Shown: positions 61,901 to 64,000 of the stretch, piece by piece
How the letters are laid out: every line of letters starts with the position of its first letter
Numbering within the stretch: position 1 is the first letter of the stretch
Origin: Agelaius tricolor
Lineage: Eukaryota > Chordata > Aves > Passeriformes > Icteridae
Reading direction: 5' to 3'
NCBI GenBank assembly: GCA_023055355.1
Contig: JALJCS010000001.1
Coordinates: 80,764,881-80,828,880, forward strand
DNA: 64,000 nt
Program-made: the position numbers and the translations under genes
The notes under the pieces: generated by a model
Database searches by the model: none
Told to the model about the DNA's origin: nothing
What the model saw: only the letters and a program-made list of their open reading frames with translations

Positions 61901-63557
61901 CAATTTTTTCTATTTCCCTCAAAGTTCCCCAAAGATATTATTTAAACCAGCAGTGGGGGAGCATGCTACTCCAAGGGTAAAACTGGGCAGGACTGAGTCT
62001 GTAACATCTTCTGGTGAAACCAGAATTTTGCTTACTGAGATTTGGCAGAGCTACACCACATGTTTTAATTTAAATTCAATATTAATATCTTAGGGTCACA
62101 GTATTTGTGAGGTATGCCCTGGATGCATGTGAACACTGCTGTGTGTTACCTTTCAGGATGCCCTCAAGCAGTGCCACCCCTCTCACGGAGCCTTGGGCTG
62201 TGCTGTGCTGAGGATGAGGCCTCAGGCCCCTGGGCTATCTCAGGAATGCACATAGAGGGGAAGCCCTCCAGGATACTGACTCCTGTAGTTACCTTGCTAG
62301 AGTCCCAGAGAGGTTCTTCTAACATGAATCTGCAGAGCTCGTGTTTCCCCTGACTGGGCTGCTCTCTCACCCTGTGTCACCATCCCAAACCACCACAGCC
62401 GTTCAGTCTCTGCACTGGGCCATAAACCAGCCTGTTGACACAAGGGGAGGAGAGTAACTTCTGCAGAGGAAACTCAGTCTTTCTAGTACCCAGGCAGTTG
62501 TAAATTCTTCTGCAGTCACAATGTTCACAAGAAGCACATGCTGAAGGGTCACTTCTCAAGCCTCAGGTCATGCTGAACCTGTCATCATTCCTGTCAGTAG
62601 CTCAGCTGTGTCTAAAGACTACACAATGGAGGTACCCTTACACAGACATGGCCTTTTGATCTTATTCTGATCCTACAGCTCCAGATCACCAATGAAAATA
62701 GGCAAGGTCAGCAGTCTGTGGGCCACTTTTGCACTCACCAGACCATATTCAATACACTACTCTGTTGTGTCACATCCCTGATGTATAGCTTGAGATAAGG
62801 TGATTTCTCTTCTGGGAAATTAAAGAATTACAATTCCGTGCCAGAATCAGCAAAGTTTCAGGTGACAGCACTTACATGGAAGACAACTGGATCATGTTTA
62901 GGAATGAAGAGACATTAGCTCCCATGGGCACAAAATGGGCAAGATGAGGAATGTTCTCAGATTCAAGAATTTTTAGAAAGAAAGAAAAGTCTGTATTGTT
63001 GTCAAACACAAAGCACCTTTATTCCTCTCATAAATTTGCTGTAAAGGACCAATTTCTGAAACTCAGTTCAGAAGACAGCAGTGCTCCATTGCCCCACTGG
63101 AATTTAGAATCTTGAAACTGGTCTGTCTTCAAAAAGCTACTTATAATACTACAAAACTCTAAGAAATTAAATTCAGTAGACAAAGACTGTCTAAAAAAGA
63201 GAACTAAGTCTGAAGTTCACCTGGCTTTAACATGGAAAACAAGCATAGCAATTCAAAGTTTCGCCATTGTAATAAGGTATGGCTCAAAACAAAGTAGAAT
63301 TTAAACAAAAGAGCATAAATCTATTTTGTTTCCCAGAGTCAGGCTTGCAATCAAGAGTGTAGCATATGAGATCAAGCACTTCATGAATGTCTGCTAAATA
63401 AAATATGATGACCTTTAAAGTGAAGAATACATTTAGAAACAAAAGTAAGCCTGCAAGCCTGGCATCTTCTATCCTTGTATGGTAAAGTCCTCACTTATTC
63501 AAAAATATGCAAGATCAACTGCCTTGAATGGGAATATCTGGCAGTGATGAACTTAAA
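58986..63557. other. Distal upstream flank, probably intergenic
   Basis: Mostly AT-rich. A GC-richer segment at about 62150-62430 stands out but has only short, unrecognised open frames on both strands. No gene could be supported. Confidence 0.7.
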
Positions 63558-63657
63558 GCAACATGCTCTAGTGGAAGGTGTCCCTGCCCTTGTCAGGGGC
63601 ATCAGAACTGGATGATCTTTAACATCTTCTCCAGCCCAAACCTATTCTATGATTATA
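63558..63657 (+). mobile_element. CR1 LINE 3'-end fragment
   Basis: The plus strand shows CTCTAGTGGAAGGTGTCCCTG, AACTGGATGATCTTTAACAT, then CCAGCCCAAACCTATTCTATG ending in GATTATA. This is the sense-orientation 3' tail of avian CR1 in the expected order. It is about 100 bp long, 5'-truncated, and lies in the upstream flank of ASAP2. Confidence 0.85.
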
Positions 63658-64000
63658 TAAACTTGGATGCCTTTCAGGGGCTGTACTTTGCTACATTTTT
63701 TGCTTGCCTGCATATGATGACCTGGAATCCATAGCAACGGTAGAAAATTAGTTTGGTGGGACAACTTTGTTGGTGGTAGGGGACATGGCAGGTCCTAGGC
63801 AGTACAGAAAGAAACTCTTTTCCGCGTAGTGGGTTCTGCTCTTGAATTTTGCCTGAAGATCATAGTCCAGAGGTGTTCTGGACTATGGAAGCTACTGACA
63901 CTTGTACTTAGCTACTTGGCATTCCAGGCTTACAAAAGGCCTGCATCCTCCTGTGGGAACTGTTCATAGCTGCTCTGAGTGGTAGGGAAAGATGCTACAG
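63658..64000. other. Right edge of window, no feature recognised
   Basis: About 340 bp following the CR1 tail with no recognised repeat, exon or RNA gene. Confidence 0.7.

Noticed and set aside
1..64000. CRISPR arrays, bacterial operons or phage-like systems
   Set aside because: There are no regularly spaced repeats and no prokaryotic-type gene packing; the gene structure is vertebrate.

Overview
This is a piece of vertebrate nuclear DNA, almost certainly from a bird. It is AT-rich and poor in CpG, with small exons scattered through long GT-AG introns. It also holds chicken-repeat-1 (CR1) LINE copies and a bird-type endogenous-retrovirus LTR. There is no bacterial, plasmid or phage gene organisation. 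Nearly all open frames outside the exons below look like chance frames in introns.

The window is dominated by one gene on the minus strand: the 5' third of ASAP2 (ArfGAP with SH3 domain, ankyrin repeats and PH domain 2; also called DDEF2/PAP-alpha/AMAP2). Eleven coding exons can be placed to the base. They run from the ATG at 56431 down to 3718, and their phases join exactly into a 341-codon open frame. These codons cover the N-terminal BAR domain and the first part of the PH domain. The rest of PH, the ArfGAP zinc finger, the ankyrin repeats, the proline-rich region and the SH3 domain lie beyond base 1.

Layout from the 5' end of the gene (right) to the left: 57.1-64 kb is intergenic upstream flank with a solo LTR (58411-58980) and a small CR1 3' end (about 63558-63657). 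About 55.5-57.1 kb is the CpG-island promoter with exon 1. Intron 1 (18.5 kb) holds microsatellites and a pyrimidine-rich tract. Exons 2-6 are spread over 13.5-37.8 kb; the 9.7 kb intron 5 carries a 1.16 kb CR1 copy opposite in sense to the gene. Exons 7-11 cluster at 3.7-11.4 kb, with one intron of only 109 bp. The first 3.7 kb is intron 11, running off the window.

I found no undescribed system. The points most worth a second look are the open reading frame running upstream of the ASAP2 start codon, the CpG island with a plus-oriented YY1-type motif that could mark divergent transcription, the T12/G18 tract in intron 9, the solo LTR near the promoter, and the strand-asymmetric block in intron 1.
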